From NCBI RefSeq assembly GCF_900129665.1, contig NZ_FQWL01000001.1:682001-746000 (forward strand): a DNA stretch of 64,000 nt, given 5' to 3'. The stretch comes from Flagellimonas flava. GTDB taxonomy: Bacteria; Bacteroidota; Bacteroidia; Flavobacteriales; Flavobacteriaceae. Both the position numbers and the translations under genes were made by a program. Shown here piece after piece: positions 1-7,504 of the stretch (position 1 is its first letter; every line of letters begins with the position of its first letter). The notes beneath the pieces were generated by a model. It did not search any database. It was given only the letters and a program-made list of their open reading frames with translations, and had not been told where the DNA came from.

Positions 1-102
1 AAGGCTGACAATATAAATTTTGTTTTGAAAGAAATGTTGGAGAACTACCCGAAAGCTAAAAAGTTAGCCTTAGAAGAGCTTAAACTTTTAAAAATAAATT
101 AG
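1..102 (+). CDS. 3' end of an unknown gene (partial)
   Basis: An open frame enters from the left edge and closes with TAG at 100-102, giving 33 residues rich in Lys, Leu and Glu (ends KLLKIN). The helical, charged tail has no motif I recognise. Its position just upstream of an excisionase-like gene would suit an integrase or other mobile-element gene, but that is inference only; the body of the gene lies outside the window. Confidence 0.5.
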   Translation, partial: KADNINFVLKEMLENYPKAKKLALEELKLLKIN

Positions 103-112
103 TGTACCTACC

Positions 113-127
113 ACGTGGTTACCACGT
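113..127. promoter_or_regulatory. Inverted repeat ACGTGGT-T-ACCACGT upstream of HTH gene
   Basis: Perfect 7-bp arms (113-119 and 121-127) are separated by one base; a second, overlapping 10-bp palindrome ACCACGTGGT occupies 110-119. It lies 43 bp before the HTH start and is a plausible binding site for that protein or an element-specific recognition site. The symmetry is seen directly; the function is inferred. Confidence 0.45.
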
Positions 128-169
128 CACAAACTTCTTATAGCTTAACGTTAGTATTGCTCAAAAATA

Positions 170-451
170 ATGAGCGATATGGAAAATCCATTTATAACAA
201 TTGAGAATAGGCTTGCTGGTATTGAAGTCCTATTAGGTAAAATCTATACAAAATCAATTGAGGAAGAAGACAGTTATTTAAGCGTTAAAGAAACTGCCAA
301 GTTTCTTAATGTATCTGAACAATCTGTGCATAATTACATCCGTGAGGGTAAAATACCTGCTAAAAAGGTTGGAAGGCCTTATCTCATTCTGAAATCCGAT
401 TTGCTTAATGAATTAGGTGAAGTTAAGTCTCTAAAATACCAAAGGTTGTAA
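170..451 (+). CDS. Excisionase-family helix-turn-helix DNA-binding protein
   Basis: A 93-residue protein. Residues about 37-80 form a MerR-like winged HTH of the excisionase/AlpA (HTH_17) type: YLSVKETAKFLNVSEQSVHNY, then the wing around GRPYLILKSDL. Such proteins act as recombination directionality factors or small regulators on mobile elements. The N-terminal 30 residues (IENRLAGIEVLLGKIY) look helical and may dimerise. The gene ends 9 bp before the Rep gene, implying co-transcription. The ATG at 170 was chosen; an in-frame ATG follows at 179. Confidence 0.75.
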   Translation: MSDMENPFITIENRLAGIEVLLGKIYTKSIEEEDSYLSVKETAKFLNVSEQSVHNYIREGKIPAKKVGRPYLILKSDLLNELGEVKSLKYQRL

Positions 452-460
452 GGGCTAGTT

Positions 461-1507
461 ATGGAAGAGAAATCATTCGGAGGTGATCACATCTATACAT
501 TAGCAGAAAACGGGACAAACAAACCGAGACAAGAATACATATTTGTTGATGGAAATGGTTCTGATTTGAGTAAGACAGATGCGTTAAAAGGACGTGCAAA
601 ACGAAAAACAATTACTCAGTCTATGATGCTGAGTTTAATAGATATTGCTAAAGAAGATGGAGAGTTAGAAATGGAAAAAGCGTATTGGAACACCTATCAC
701 TGCCAACAAAGAATTATTACAGATGATAGTAGGTTGTATGGTAAATATTGTAAAAATAGATTCTGCACCCTTTGTTGTAGTATTAGAAAGGCAGAACTAA
801 TTAACAAGTATTATCCAATTATGAGAAATTGGGAGAGCCCATACTTCCTTACATTAACTGTTAAATCCTGTAACGCAAATAACTTGTCCTTGTATATAAA
901 GAAATTTATAATTGGTTTTAGTAGAATTACTTCTAAGTATCGTAAAAGACACCAAAGAGGTAGGGGGAAGCTGTTAATGGGCATACGATCACTCGAATGT
1001 AATTTTAATCCAGTTAAAAAAACCTATAACCCCCATTTTCATATAATTACAAAAGACAAAGAAACTGCCGAACTATTGCTTGAAGAGTGGTTGAGGTTAT
1101 GGACTAGAAAATTTGCTAAAAGACAAGCGCAAAACTTGCAAAAAGTATATAATTTGGAATCAGGGCTAATCGAAATTATTAAGTATGGAAGTAAGATTTT
1201 TACCGAGCCTGATCTTAAAAAAAGATCAAAAACAAAAGATGCAGGCCGAATTTACATAAAAGCCCTTGATACAATTCTTAAGGCCATGAAAGGTAAAAGA
1301 ATATTTGATCGATTTGGTTTTAATACTTTCTCAACTGTGGGGAAAAAGAAATCTGTAACTCAGTTATTGAGTAATTTCAGAGAATGGGAATATTGTTCTG
1401 AACGATGCGATTGGATAAACGTTGATGGAGATTGTTTAACTAATTATAAGGTTCCCGACTATCTTATTGCTACTTTGGAAAATAACATTGAACATCATAT
1501 TCAATGA
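461..1507 (+). CDS. Rolling-circle replication initiator (HUH Rep, Rep_1-like)
   Basis: A 348-aa protein with the ordered motifs of rolling-circle Rep nucleases: a Cys-rich segment (C97, C102, C105, C106), motif I FLTLTV (about 129-134), the HUH motif II NPHFHII with H192 and H194 as metal ligands, and motif III IIKYGSK with Y242 as the candidate nicking tyrosine. Such enzymes nick the origin and start rolling-circle replication of plasmids or excised integrative elements. A double-strand origin is not obvious in the window. The protein appears full length, so the element may be recently acquired. Confidence 0.75.
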   Translation: MEEKSFGGDHIYTLAENGTNKPRQEYIFVDGNGSDLSKTDALKGRAKRKTITQSMMLSLIDIAKEDGELEMEKAYWNTYHCQQRIITDDSRLYGKYCKNRFCTLCCSIRKAELINKYYPIMRNWESPYFLTLTVKSCNANNLSLYIKKFIIGFSRITSKYRKRHQRGRGKLLMGIRSLECNFNPVKKTYNPHFHIITKDKETAELLLEEWLRLWTRKFAKRQAQNLQKVYNLESGLIEIIKYGSKIFTEPDLKKRSKTKDAGRIYIKALDTILKAMKGKRIFDRFGFNTFSTVGKKKSVTQLLSNFREWEYCSERCDWINVDGDCLTNYKVPDYLIATLENNIEHHIQ

Positions 1508-1542
1508 AAATAGCCTTCAAATCAACCTACAATAATCATAAT

Positions 1543-1815
1543 CTAGTGGCCCTTAACTAAAACATGTTTTTTTTGTTTTTCCAATGTTATATAGTTGCTG
1601 TCTTGGAGTTTCTTCATTTTACTTTTCCCTCCAAACGATATTCGCCTATACTTGTAATCAACTTTTCTATTTGGATATAACTGGTTTTCAAACATTATAT
1701 CTATGGTTGGATTACTCTTTAAAAAATCTCTAATAGTTTCGTCCATACTAAACGGCCAAGTAATAATTCCGAACGATTTATTTCTCTTTTTAAGTTCTAG
1801 TTTTATCTTACTCAT
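1543..1815 (-). CDS. Hypothetical small protein next to R-M system
   Basis: A 90-aa, basic protein that I do not recognise. It has an Ile/Phe/Trp-containing N-terminal half and a Lys/Arg-rich C-terminal half ending KKHVLVKGH. No signal peptide, membrane helix or clear HTH is visible. It is divergent from the DNA methyltransferase gene; the two start codons are 62 bp apart and a 14-bp palindrome sits between them. A role as regulator or accessory of the R-M pair is possible by position only. It could also belong to the neighbouring mobile element. Confidence 0.5.
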   Translation of the reverse strand: MSKIKLELKKRNKSFGIITWPFSMDETIRDFLKSNPTIDIMFENQLYPNRKVDYKYRRISFGGKSKMKKLQDSNYITLEKQKKHVLVKGH

Positions 1816-1822
1816 CTGATTA

Positions 1823-1836
1823 TTTTAAGCTTAAAA
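1823..1836. promoter_or_regulatory. 14-bp perfect palindrome containing AAGCTT, in divergent promoter
   Basis: TTTTAAGCTTAAAA reads the same on both strands and contains a HindIII site (1827-1832). It lies 8 bp from the 90-aa gene start and about 16 bp upstream of the methyltransferase -7 element, i.e. over the expected -33 region. Because the paired endonuclease is HindIII-like, the site may be both an operator and a methylation target; the regulatory role is inferred. Confidence 0.45.
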
Positions 1837-1851
1837 ATAGAAACTTTAGAT

Positions 1852-1859
1852 TAAATTTG
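1852..1859 (+). promoter_or_regulatory. -7 element TAAATTTG of methyltransferase promoter
   Basis: A full match to the Bacteroidetes TAnnTTTG -7 consensus. It overlaps the upstream TTG codon at 1857-1859, so transcription should begin near 1865 and translation at the ATG at 1878 rather than at that TTG. Confidence 0.6.
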
Positions 1860-1877
1860 GTTAACAATAGACAGTTA

Positions 1878-4220
1878 ATGATTTTATCGAATAAGTTCAT
1901 AAGTGAGATTGGAGTAAGCGAGAAATACTTAAGGGATGAGCACTATAATTCAATGAAAGTCTGGTGGGCTCGAAGACCAATCCGGGCTATGAGAGCACTT
2001 CTAATTAATGAATCAATTCAATTACGAAATTCCGAGCTAGACAATCAAGAAATTGATTTCCTTAACAGGTTAGCCGCTGAATTAAATCCCTCTAAAAAGG
2101 ATTTAAAAAGATTTTCTAGCATTTTCAATACAAGTGAAATAAATATTCTAGATGTATTCGCTGGAGGAGGTTCCATTCCATTTGAAAGTGCACGCTTAGG
2201 TTTTAAGACTTTTTCTTCCGAATTAAACCCTGTAGCAAGTCTTCTTCAACATACTCTTTTTGACTCTCTGGGCATCGAAAATTTCGGATTAATGCTTGAA
2301 AATTCGGGAAGTCAGGTAATTAAAAGGTTAGAAGACAAGTACTCCTCCTTATATAATTTTGAGAGTACTATACCTTATGTAATCTTTTGGTCCAAAACTG
2401 CAAATTGTAAATCATGCGGAGGGGAATTAGAACTTAGGAGATTAAGGTACTTCTCGAAAAAGAAGAATAAGTTAGTTACCCTAGATGGAAAAAATGGAAG
2501 GTACAAAATTGGAAGTACCGAGTATGAAAGGGAAAGAGCGAACGGTTTCACCTGTCCTGCCTGTGGAGTGGAAAATAGCTTTAAAGACATAAAAGAGTAT
2601 TGCAATGAAAATACCCTAGGTTCCTCGCCATTGGCAATTTGCTACTATTTGGACGGAAAAAAAACATATAAGTCATTTGATTCAGAAATGCTCGAAGAAT
2701 TATCCTTTAAGGAGACTTTTGTTCAAAAGGAAATCAAAAGGCTTTCTGAATTTAATCCTAAGTCAACTGTTAGAAGCAGAGGGGGAGTAATCAATCCTAC
2801 TTTATATGATTTAAAGTATCATCAGAACTTTTTTAACGATAGACAACTTCTAATTTTATTAGGATTAATAGAGGAACTAACTAAGCAATATCACATAGAT
2901 GTAAATATTCACGGAAAATTAAAAGCGAAACAGATTTTACTCGGTTTGACATGTTTAATAGAGTTTTTAGTTGATTGGAACAGTAATGGAACCATGTGGA
3001 TAAGTCAAAACGAACAAACTGGTAGAAGTCTTGCTGGGCCAGGAGTTGGAATGAAATGGGATTATATTGAAGTCAATCCTTTTTTTAACAAAGGCTCGAA
3101 CTTAAAGTCAAAGTTGAATCGTGTGGTTAAGACTTACACCTCCATCAATAGGCTTAACAAAGTAGACATATTAAAAGGTTCTTCGGAGAAGCTGAATCTC
3201 AAAGATGGAACAATAGATATGGTTTTAACGGACCCTCCCTACTTTGATTCGGTTGACTATACAGCACTTAGTGAATTTTTTCGACCGTGGTTTGAAATAC
3301 TGATTGCAAACACTTATGATAAGTCAATTGATCTTCGAAATGATGCGTCTCAGGAAGCAATAGTAGAATTAACAAGTAAAAAGAATGGAAAACATAGGTC
3401 TAGCCAACATTATGAAAGAATAATGACCAATGTATTAAGAGAGTCTTATCGAGTACTAAAAAACAAAGGAAAGATGTTGATGCTGTACTCTCATAAGACT
3501 TTTGAGGGATGGGAAATCATAAATAGGTCAATTACTGACTCTGGATTTAAAATCGACTCTTGCATTCCATTGGAAATGGAAAGAATAGCACGCCCAAGAG
3601 CTATGAACTATGAAGCACTTAATGGTGTGATAGTATTTAGATTGACAAAGGAAACACAGTCAGTATCAACTGCAATTGAAGATGTAAACGGGATTCATCA
3701 GATGATGGTTGATGGTGAGCTTAAACAAAGTCAGGTGGTTATATATTTGGCTGCTTTGGCATGTAAATTATCTAATAATGAGGGTTTGCCCTTTAAAGAA
3801 AGTTATGATGAACTAATTAAACTGTATGAAGAACAAAGGATAAAAAAATGGTCTCCAGTAAAATTAGACACACTAACAACTGCATTTTTAGAATATAAAC
3901 TTTCCGACGACCAGCCAGCAAAGGTGAAAAAGCTGCTAAAGTCTAAAGGATTGATAAATGAAAATACGATTAAAGACTTATCAGAAATAAATTCGGAAAA
4001 TCTGCCACCCAATTCCGTTCTCAAGATGGCTATTGAGGTATTTTCAGAATTTGAGAATAGTAGTAAAACAAAAATAAATAAGAACCAGTCAAATATTGAA
4101 AAACTAAATTTCTTTTTTAGTGTAGTCGGAGGACTTAGACTTAATACATTATCCAGACGATCAAATAGGGTAGAGGAAAAAGTTTCTAGAATGGTTCTTT
4201 CAAAACTTAGTGAGATCTAA
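1878..4220 (+). CDS. DUF1156-type site-specific DNA methyltransferase
   Basis: A 780-aa protein from ATG 1878. The N terminus has the DUF1156 signature (KVWWARRPIRAMRALL, about 27-42). The SAM-binding motif I DVFAGGGSIPFE is at about 92-103 and the catalytic DPPY at 452-455, followed by FDSVDYTALSEFFRPW. Two CxxC pairs (C177/C180 and C226/C229) form a zinc-ribbon-like insert. The family (COG1743) comprises adenine- or cytosine-N4 DNA methylases. The 3' end overlaps the convergent endonuclease gene by 14 bp, so this is the likely protective modification enzyme of a type II R-M pair. It is much larger than the classical M.HindIII type. Confidence 0.8.
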   Translation: MILSNKFISEIGVSEKYLRDEHYNSMKVWWARRPIRAMRALLINESIQLRNSELDNQEIDFLNRLAAELNPSKKDLKRFSSIFNTSEINILDVFAGGGSIPFESARLGFKTFSSELNPVASLLQHTLFDSLGIENFGLMLENSGSQVIKRLEDKYSSLYNFESTIPYVIFWSKTANCKSCGGELELRRLRYFSKKKNKLVTLDGKNGRYKIGSTEYERERANGFTCPACGVENSFKDIKEYCNENTLGSSPLAICYYLDGKKTYKSFDSEMLEELSFKETFVQKEIKRLSEFNPKSTVRSRGGVINPTLYDLKYHQNFFNDRQLLILLGLIEELTKQYHIDVNIHGKLKAKQILLGLTCLIEFLVDWNSNGTMWISQNEQTGRSLAGPGVGMKWDYIEVNPFFNKGSNLKSKLNRVVKTYTSINRLNKVDILKGSSEKLNLKDGTIDMVLTDPPYFDSVDYTALSEFFRPWFEILIANTYDKSIDLRNDASQEAIVELTSKKNGKHRSSQHYERIMTNVLRESYRVLKNKGKMLMLYSHKTFEGWEIINRSITDSGFKIDSCIPLEMERIARPRAMNYEALNGVIVFRLTKETQSVSTAIEDVNGIHQMMVDGELKQSQVVIYLAALACKLSNNEGLPFKESYDELIKLYEEQRIKKWSPVKLDTLTTAFLEYKLSDDQPAKVKKLLKSKGLINENTIKDLSEINSENLPPNSVLKMAIEVFSEFENSSKTKINKNQSNIEKLNFFFSVVGGLRLNTLSRRSNRVEEKVSRMVLSKLSEI

Positions 4221-5196
4221 ATTTCTTAATGTTTTTCAGATTTTTTTGCAATTGAGAACTCTCATTATGGTAAAGTGAATCAATTAGTGCAGACTTTAGC
4301 TTTTCGAGATCCTCCTCTGTGGTTATTTCAATAGTAATACGTTCCTTGATTGTTTCTAATTCCCTTGAAATTCGCTGAATAGTATGTTGTACCCTTTCTG
4401 CGATAATGAAATTAAACACTTTTTTGTAATCCTCCCATTCCTTTATCATCTTATCAAACAATTGCGGTTCAAGTCGACTTAAGTATTCCGAAGCCTCCTT
4501 TGTTTCTGTTGGATGTACGGAATCGTAATTATCAAAGATTGTAAGAAGATGATTTGATTCAATGTTTTTTAGGAGAGCGAAGGACATATGTTCATAAAAA
4601 AGAAGCATTATCGGTTCGGACTTATCACTGCAATATAAATATACATCACTACCCTTCTTCCAATTATGCAAGGAAGGAAACGTAAGTAAACCACCTTTCC
4701 TATTGTCCTCAGCATATGATTCTAGCCATTTATCATAATCTGCCTTTTTAATTACGTCCTTTACGTTCGGTGCTCCTTGACTACGACCTAATCGAAAACT
4801 TTTAGCATCGCATACAATAGTATGGTCATTATAATCAACTATCGTTACGTCCTCTTTACTTGCTTTTTGGGTTTGCAAAAAAGATTTTTTAAAACCTAAT
4901 CGGATAGCCCATTCACAGACTACTGCCTCAACTAATTTTGAATAAAGTGTTTCTTGGCTTGAATCATGTCCATAAAACTCAGGAATAAAGCCAGTATGAC
5001 AAATCAAAAAGGCTAATTCATTATCTGGAATCTGCTTGAGTTCCTTGAAGAAAAGATCTACTATCTCCTCGGTTTTCGGGGGTTTTGTCCAATCTGCGAC
5101 ATGTTTCTCTATGAATGATTCGATATAGTCATAACTCTCTGCTCTTCCAGAAGAATCTAAATCGATTCCAAAGAGCTTGTTTATTTCGTCCTTCAT
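4207..5196 (-). CDS. HindIII-family type II restriction endonuclease
   Basis: A 329-aa protein, close to the 300 aa of R.HindIII. The central block aligns by eye with HindIII: IPEFYG..SSQETLYSKLVE matches its IPE..SSTQEKLFSKA, and KEDVTIV..CDAKSFRLGRSQ matches its GDVIAL..ADAKSFRLSR. By that alignment the PD-(D/E)xK catalytic residues are D116, D130 and K132. The enzyme would cleave unmodified DNA as defence against phage or plasmids. It is convergent with the methyltransferase gene. No controller gene is obvious. Recognition of AAGCTT is plausible from family membership but not proven. Confidence 0.85.
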   Translation of the reverse strand: MKDEINKLFGIDLDSSGRAESYDYIESFIEKHVADWTKPPKTEEIVDLFFKELKQIPDNELAFLICHTGFIPEFYGHDSSQETLYSKLVEAVVCEWAIRLGFKKSFLQTQKASKEDVTIVDYNDHTIVCDAKSFRLGRSQGAPNVKDVIKKADYDKWLESYAEDNRKGGLLTFPSLHNWKKGSDVYLYCSDKSEPIMLLFYEHMSFALLKNIESNHLLTIFDNYDSVHPTETKEASEYLSRLEPQLFDKMIKEWEDYKKVFNFIIAERVQHTIQRISRELETIKERITIEITTEEDLEKLKSALIDSLYHNESSQLQKNLKNIKKFRSH

Positions 5197-5219
5197 ACAG
5201 TCACATTTTGCAGATTAAC

Positions 5220-5237
5220 ATGTGCGTGTAAGCACAT
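5220..5237. repeat. Short inverted repeat near island/tRNA junction
   Basis: ATGTGC (5220-5225) and GCACAT (5232-5237) form 6-bp arms around a 6-nt loop, 24 bp upstream of the endonuclease start. It could be an operator for that gene or part of a junction; nothing in the sequence decides. Confidence 0.25.
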
Positions 5238-5279
5238 TATACTTTAGAGTTCTGTCAACTAGATTGTCAACCAGAAAAG

Positions 5280-5304
5280 AAAAGCCCCTGATTGAGGGGC
5301 TTTT
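5280..5304 (-). terminator. Intrinsic terminator of tRNA-Ser
   Basis: The 10-bp stem AAAAGCCCCT/AGGGGCTTTT with a 5-nt loop is followed, on the minus strand, by a T-rich tract. It begins 12 bp beyond the tRNA 3' end. Its survival means any island insertion happened downstream of it. Confidence 0.8.
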
Positions 5305-5316
5305 CAACTGTTCTTG

Positions 5317-5401
5317 CGGAGGAAGAGGGATTCGAACCCCCGGAGGTGTGACCCTCAACAGTTTTCAAGACTGCCGCATTCGACCACTCTGCCATTCCTC
5401 C
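5317..5401 (-). tRNA. tRNA-Ser (anticodon UGA)
   Basis: 85 nt on the minus strand. The acceptor arm GGAGGAA pairs with TTCCTCC with discriminator G. The anticodon loop CTTGAAA carries TGA, which reads UCA. A class II variable arm is present, and the T-loop reads GGTTCGAATCC. The 3' CCA is not encoded. A -7 element lies 11-18 bp upstream and an intrinsic terminator just downstream, so it is a single-gene unit. It borders the accessory island. Confidence 0.95.
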
Positions 5402-5411
5402 AATGCGGGTG

Positions 5412-5419
5412 CAAATATA
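5412..5419 (-). promoter_or_regulatory. -7 element of tRNA-Ser promoter
   Basis: The minus strand reads TATATTTG, a full match to TAnnTTTG, ending 11 bp before the tRNA 5' end, which is normal spacing for a tRNA start site. Confidence 0.7.
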
Positions 5420-5491
5420 CTAAGCTTTTTTATTTCTATAAAAGCCTCTCTACTTTATTTTTTTTGAAGCTTCAATTCCGATATTACCTCC

Positions 5492-5499
5492 TACATTTG
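5492..5499 (+). promoter_or_regulatory. -7 element TACATTTG at the TauE gene
   Basis: A full TAnnTTTG match ending 5 bp before the ATG at 5505. Transcription would start at or next to the start codon, so the mRNA may be leaderless. It also argues against the in-frame GTG at 5499 as start. Confidence 0.5.
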
Positions 5500-5504
5500 T
5501 GCCC

Positions 5505-6260
5505 ATGGATCAATGGTGGCATTACGTACTTTTGGTAGTTGTGGGTTTTGCTGTAGGCTTTATAAATACCATTGCCGGTGGCGGATCACTGCTCTCCCTT
5601 CCCACCTTGATTTTTCTGGGCCTTCCTCCAGCCGTGGCCAACGGAACCAATAGGGTGGCTATCGTTATCCAAACAGCCATGGCCACAGCAGGATTTAAAA
5701 GCAAAGGAATCTCTACCTATCCCTTCAATCTTTATTTGGGTATTTCTGCTTTTTTGGGAGCCATAATAGGTGCTAGGATAGCCGTCGACATTAAAGGTGA
5801 GACCTTTAACCGAATCTTGGCCATTGTAATGCTGGCCGTAGTCCTCATCATCATTTTCAAACCAAAAATGAAATTGATGGAAATGCAGGAAAGACTTACC
5901 GGAAAGTACCTTTGGTGGAGTGTGATCGTCTTTTTCTTTTTTGGAATTTACGGTGGATTTATCAATGCTGGCCTTGGGTTTTTAATGATATTGTTCATGC
6001 ATTTTGTGAACCGGATGAATTTGGTTAGGGTAAACGCAACAAAAGTGGTGGTGGTATTTGTTTATATGCTCTCCGCCTTGGCAGTTTTTGCTTTCAATGA
6101 CAAAGTTGATTGGAAATTGGGATTTATATTGGCCATTGGGAATGGAACAGGGGCTTGGGTTGCCAGTCGGTTTTCGGTAAAAAAAGGAGATGGATTTATC
6201 AAGTCATTTTTAGTAGTGATGGTGGTGGTTATGGCCATTAAATTATGGTTTTTTACATGA
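5505..6260 (+). CDS. TauE/SafE-family membrane exporter
   Basis: 251 aa from ATG 5505. It is a multi-pass inner-membrane protein with about eight hydrophobic segments and the duplicated TauE/SafE signature: GFINTIAGGGSLLSLPTLIFLG near the N terminus and GFINAGLGFLMILFM in the second half. The family exports sulfite, sulfoacetate or other small organosulfur anions; the substrate here is not evident. The upstream GTG at 5499 lies within the promoter element and is unlikely as start. A DegT aminotransferase gene follows after 50 bp. Confidence 0.85.
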   Translation: MDQWWHYVLLVVVGFAVGFINTIAGGGSLLSLPTLIFLGLPPAVANGTNRVAIVIQTAMATAGFKSKGISTYPFNLYLGISAFLGAIIGARIAVDIKGETFNRILAIVMLAVVLIIIFKPKMKLMEMQERLTGKYLWWSVIVFFFFGIYGGFINAGLGFLMILFMHFVNRMNLVRVNATKVVVVFVYMLSALAVFAFNDKVDWKLGFILAIGNGTGAWVASRFSVKKGDGFIKSFLVVMVVVMAIKLWFFT

Positions 6261-6310
6261 TGGTTTCTTTTCAATAATTATTGACTTTTAATTATTTCAA
6301 AATATAGGAT

Positions 6311-7504
6311 ATGCCGGGATTTGAATTATTCGGGGAACAGGAAAAAAAGCAAGTACAGGATGTATTGGACTCTGGTGTTCTCATGCGCTATGGATTTGAT
6401 GGGATGCGGAATGGGCATTGGAAGGCCAAGGAACTAGAAGCTGCTCTTGAACGGCGTATGAAGACCGAATATGTGCATCTAGTTAGTAGTGGTACTGCTG
6501 CTTTGACCGTTGCTTTGGCAAGTGCAGGGGTAGGGGCCGGGGATGAGGTCATAATGCCCACCTTCACTTTTGTAGCCAGTTTTGAATCCATCTTGGCATT
6601 GGGGGCAATCCCCATTCTGGTTGATGTGGATGATACACTTACACTAGACCCAAAAGCAGTAGCAACTGCAATTACAAAAAGAACAAAGGTTGTCATGCCT
6701 GTTCATATGTGTGGTTCTATGGCAGATTTGACCGCTTTACAATCTATATGCAAAGAGCATGGTTTATTGTTGTTGGAAGATGCATGTCAGGCTATAGGAG
6801 GAAGCTATAATGGGAAACCTTTGGGCAGTATTGGGGATTTAGGCTGTTTTTCTTTTGACTATGTCAAAACCATTACCTGCGGCGAAGGTGGGGCTTTGAT
6901 TACCAATACAAAAAGCTTTTATGAAAATGCCCATAAGTATTCCGATCACGGTCATGACCATATCGGAAATGATAGGGGGGCAGAAGCCCATCCTTTTTTG
7001 GGCTATAATTTTAGGATTTCCGAATTGAACGCTGCGGTTGGTCTTGCCCAAATTGATAGATTGGACGATTTTCTTGAAATCCAAAAAAGAAACTATACCA
7101 TTTTACGTGAGGCCCTCTCGGAAATCCCTGGGATCGTTTTTAGGCGTGTGCCAGAAGGAGGGGAGGAAAATTATTCCTTTCTGAACTTTTTCCTTCCCTC
7201 GGAAGAAGTAGCAAGAAAAACACATGCCGCTCTTGGTCAAAATGGAGTGGATGGCTGTTTTTATTGGTTTGATAATAATTGGCATTATTACCGCAGATGG
7301 GAACATCTAACCCAAAAGAAATCCTTGGGTAAACTTCCTGAAGATGTTTTGGAATCTCTGCCTGATGATTCTAAGAGTGATTTTTCAGCTTCAGACCGTT
7401 GGGTGGGAAGAAACATCTCTTGCTTAATAAAACTCAGTTGGACCATTGAAGAAGTGCAACAAAGAGCACAAAGGATGGCTGCAACGATTCAATCCCAACT
7501 TTAA
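6311..7504 (+). CDS. DegT/DnrJ/EryC1/StrS-family aminotransferase
   Basis: 397 aa, full length for this PLP-dependent family, which aminates sugar nucleotides or related keto compounds. Visible features are HLVSSGTAALTVAL (cofactor phosphate binding), LLLEDACQAIGG with the Asp that contacts the pyridine nitrogen, and K186 in FDYVKTITCGEGG as the Schiff-base lysine. The C-terminal part (CFYWFDNNWHYYRRWEHL) is less typical, so the substrate is unknown. No polysaccharide cluster surrounds it. Its stop overlaps the convergent ribB stop by 4 bp. Confidence 0.85.
   Translation: MPGFELFGEQEKKQVQDVLDSGVLMRYGFDGMRNGHWKAKELEAALERRMKTEYVHLVSSGTAALTVALASAGVGAGDEVIMPTFTFVASFESILALGAIPILVDVDDTLTLDPKAVATAITKRTKVVMPVHMCGSMADLTALQSICKEHGLLLLEDACQAIGGSYNGKPLGSIGDLGCFSFDYVKTITCGEGGALITNTKSFYENAHKYSDHGHDHIGNDRGAEAHPFLGYNFRISELNAAVGLAQIDRLDDFLEIQKRNYTILREALSEIPGIVFRRVPEGGEENYSFLNFFLPSEEVARKTHAALGQNGVDGCFYWFDNNWHYYRRWEHLTQKKSLGKLPEDVLESLPDDSKSDFSASDRWVGRNISCLIKLSWTIEEVQQRAQRMAATIQSQL

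Larger units (their letters stand above)
1..1507 (+). mobile_element. Integrative/mobilizable element fragment (HTH + HUH Rep)
   Basis: Two adjacent plus-strand genes, an excisionase-type MerR-like HTH protein and a rolling-circle HUH replication protein, form a module typical of small integrative or plasmid-derived elements in Bacteroidetes. The stretch is visibly more AT-rich than the core genome after 5.5 kb. It lies on the 3' side of tRNA-Ser, a common insertion site. No integrase, direct repeats or att core can be seen; the left boundary is outside the window, so extent and activity are unknown. Confidence 0.45.

Noticed and set aside
1..102. Calling the left-edge fragment an integrase
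   Set aside because: The 33 visible residues carry no tyrosine-recombinase or serine-recombinase motif; only position suggests it.
5222..5538. Two short plus-strand frames covering the tRNA region (RGIRTPGG... type product)
   Set aside because: They are translations across the antisense of tRNA-Ser and its terminator, a well-known artefact; no independent support.
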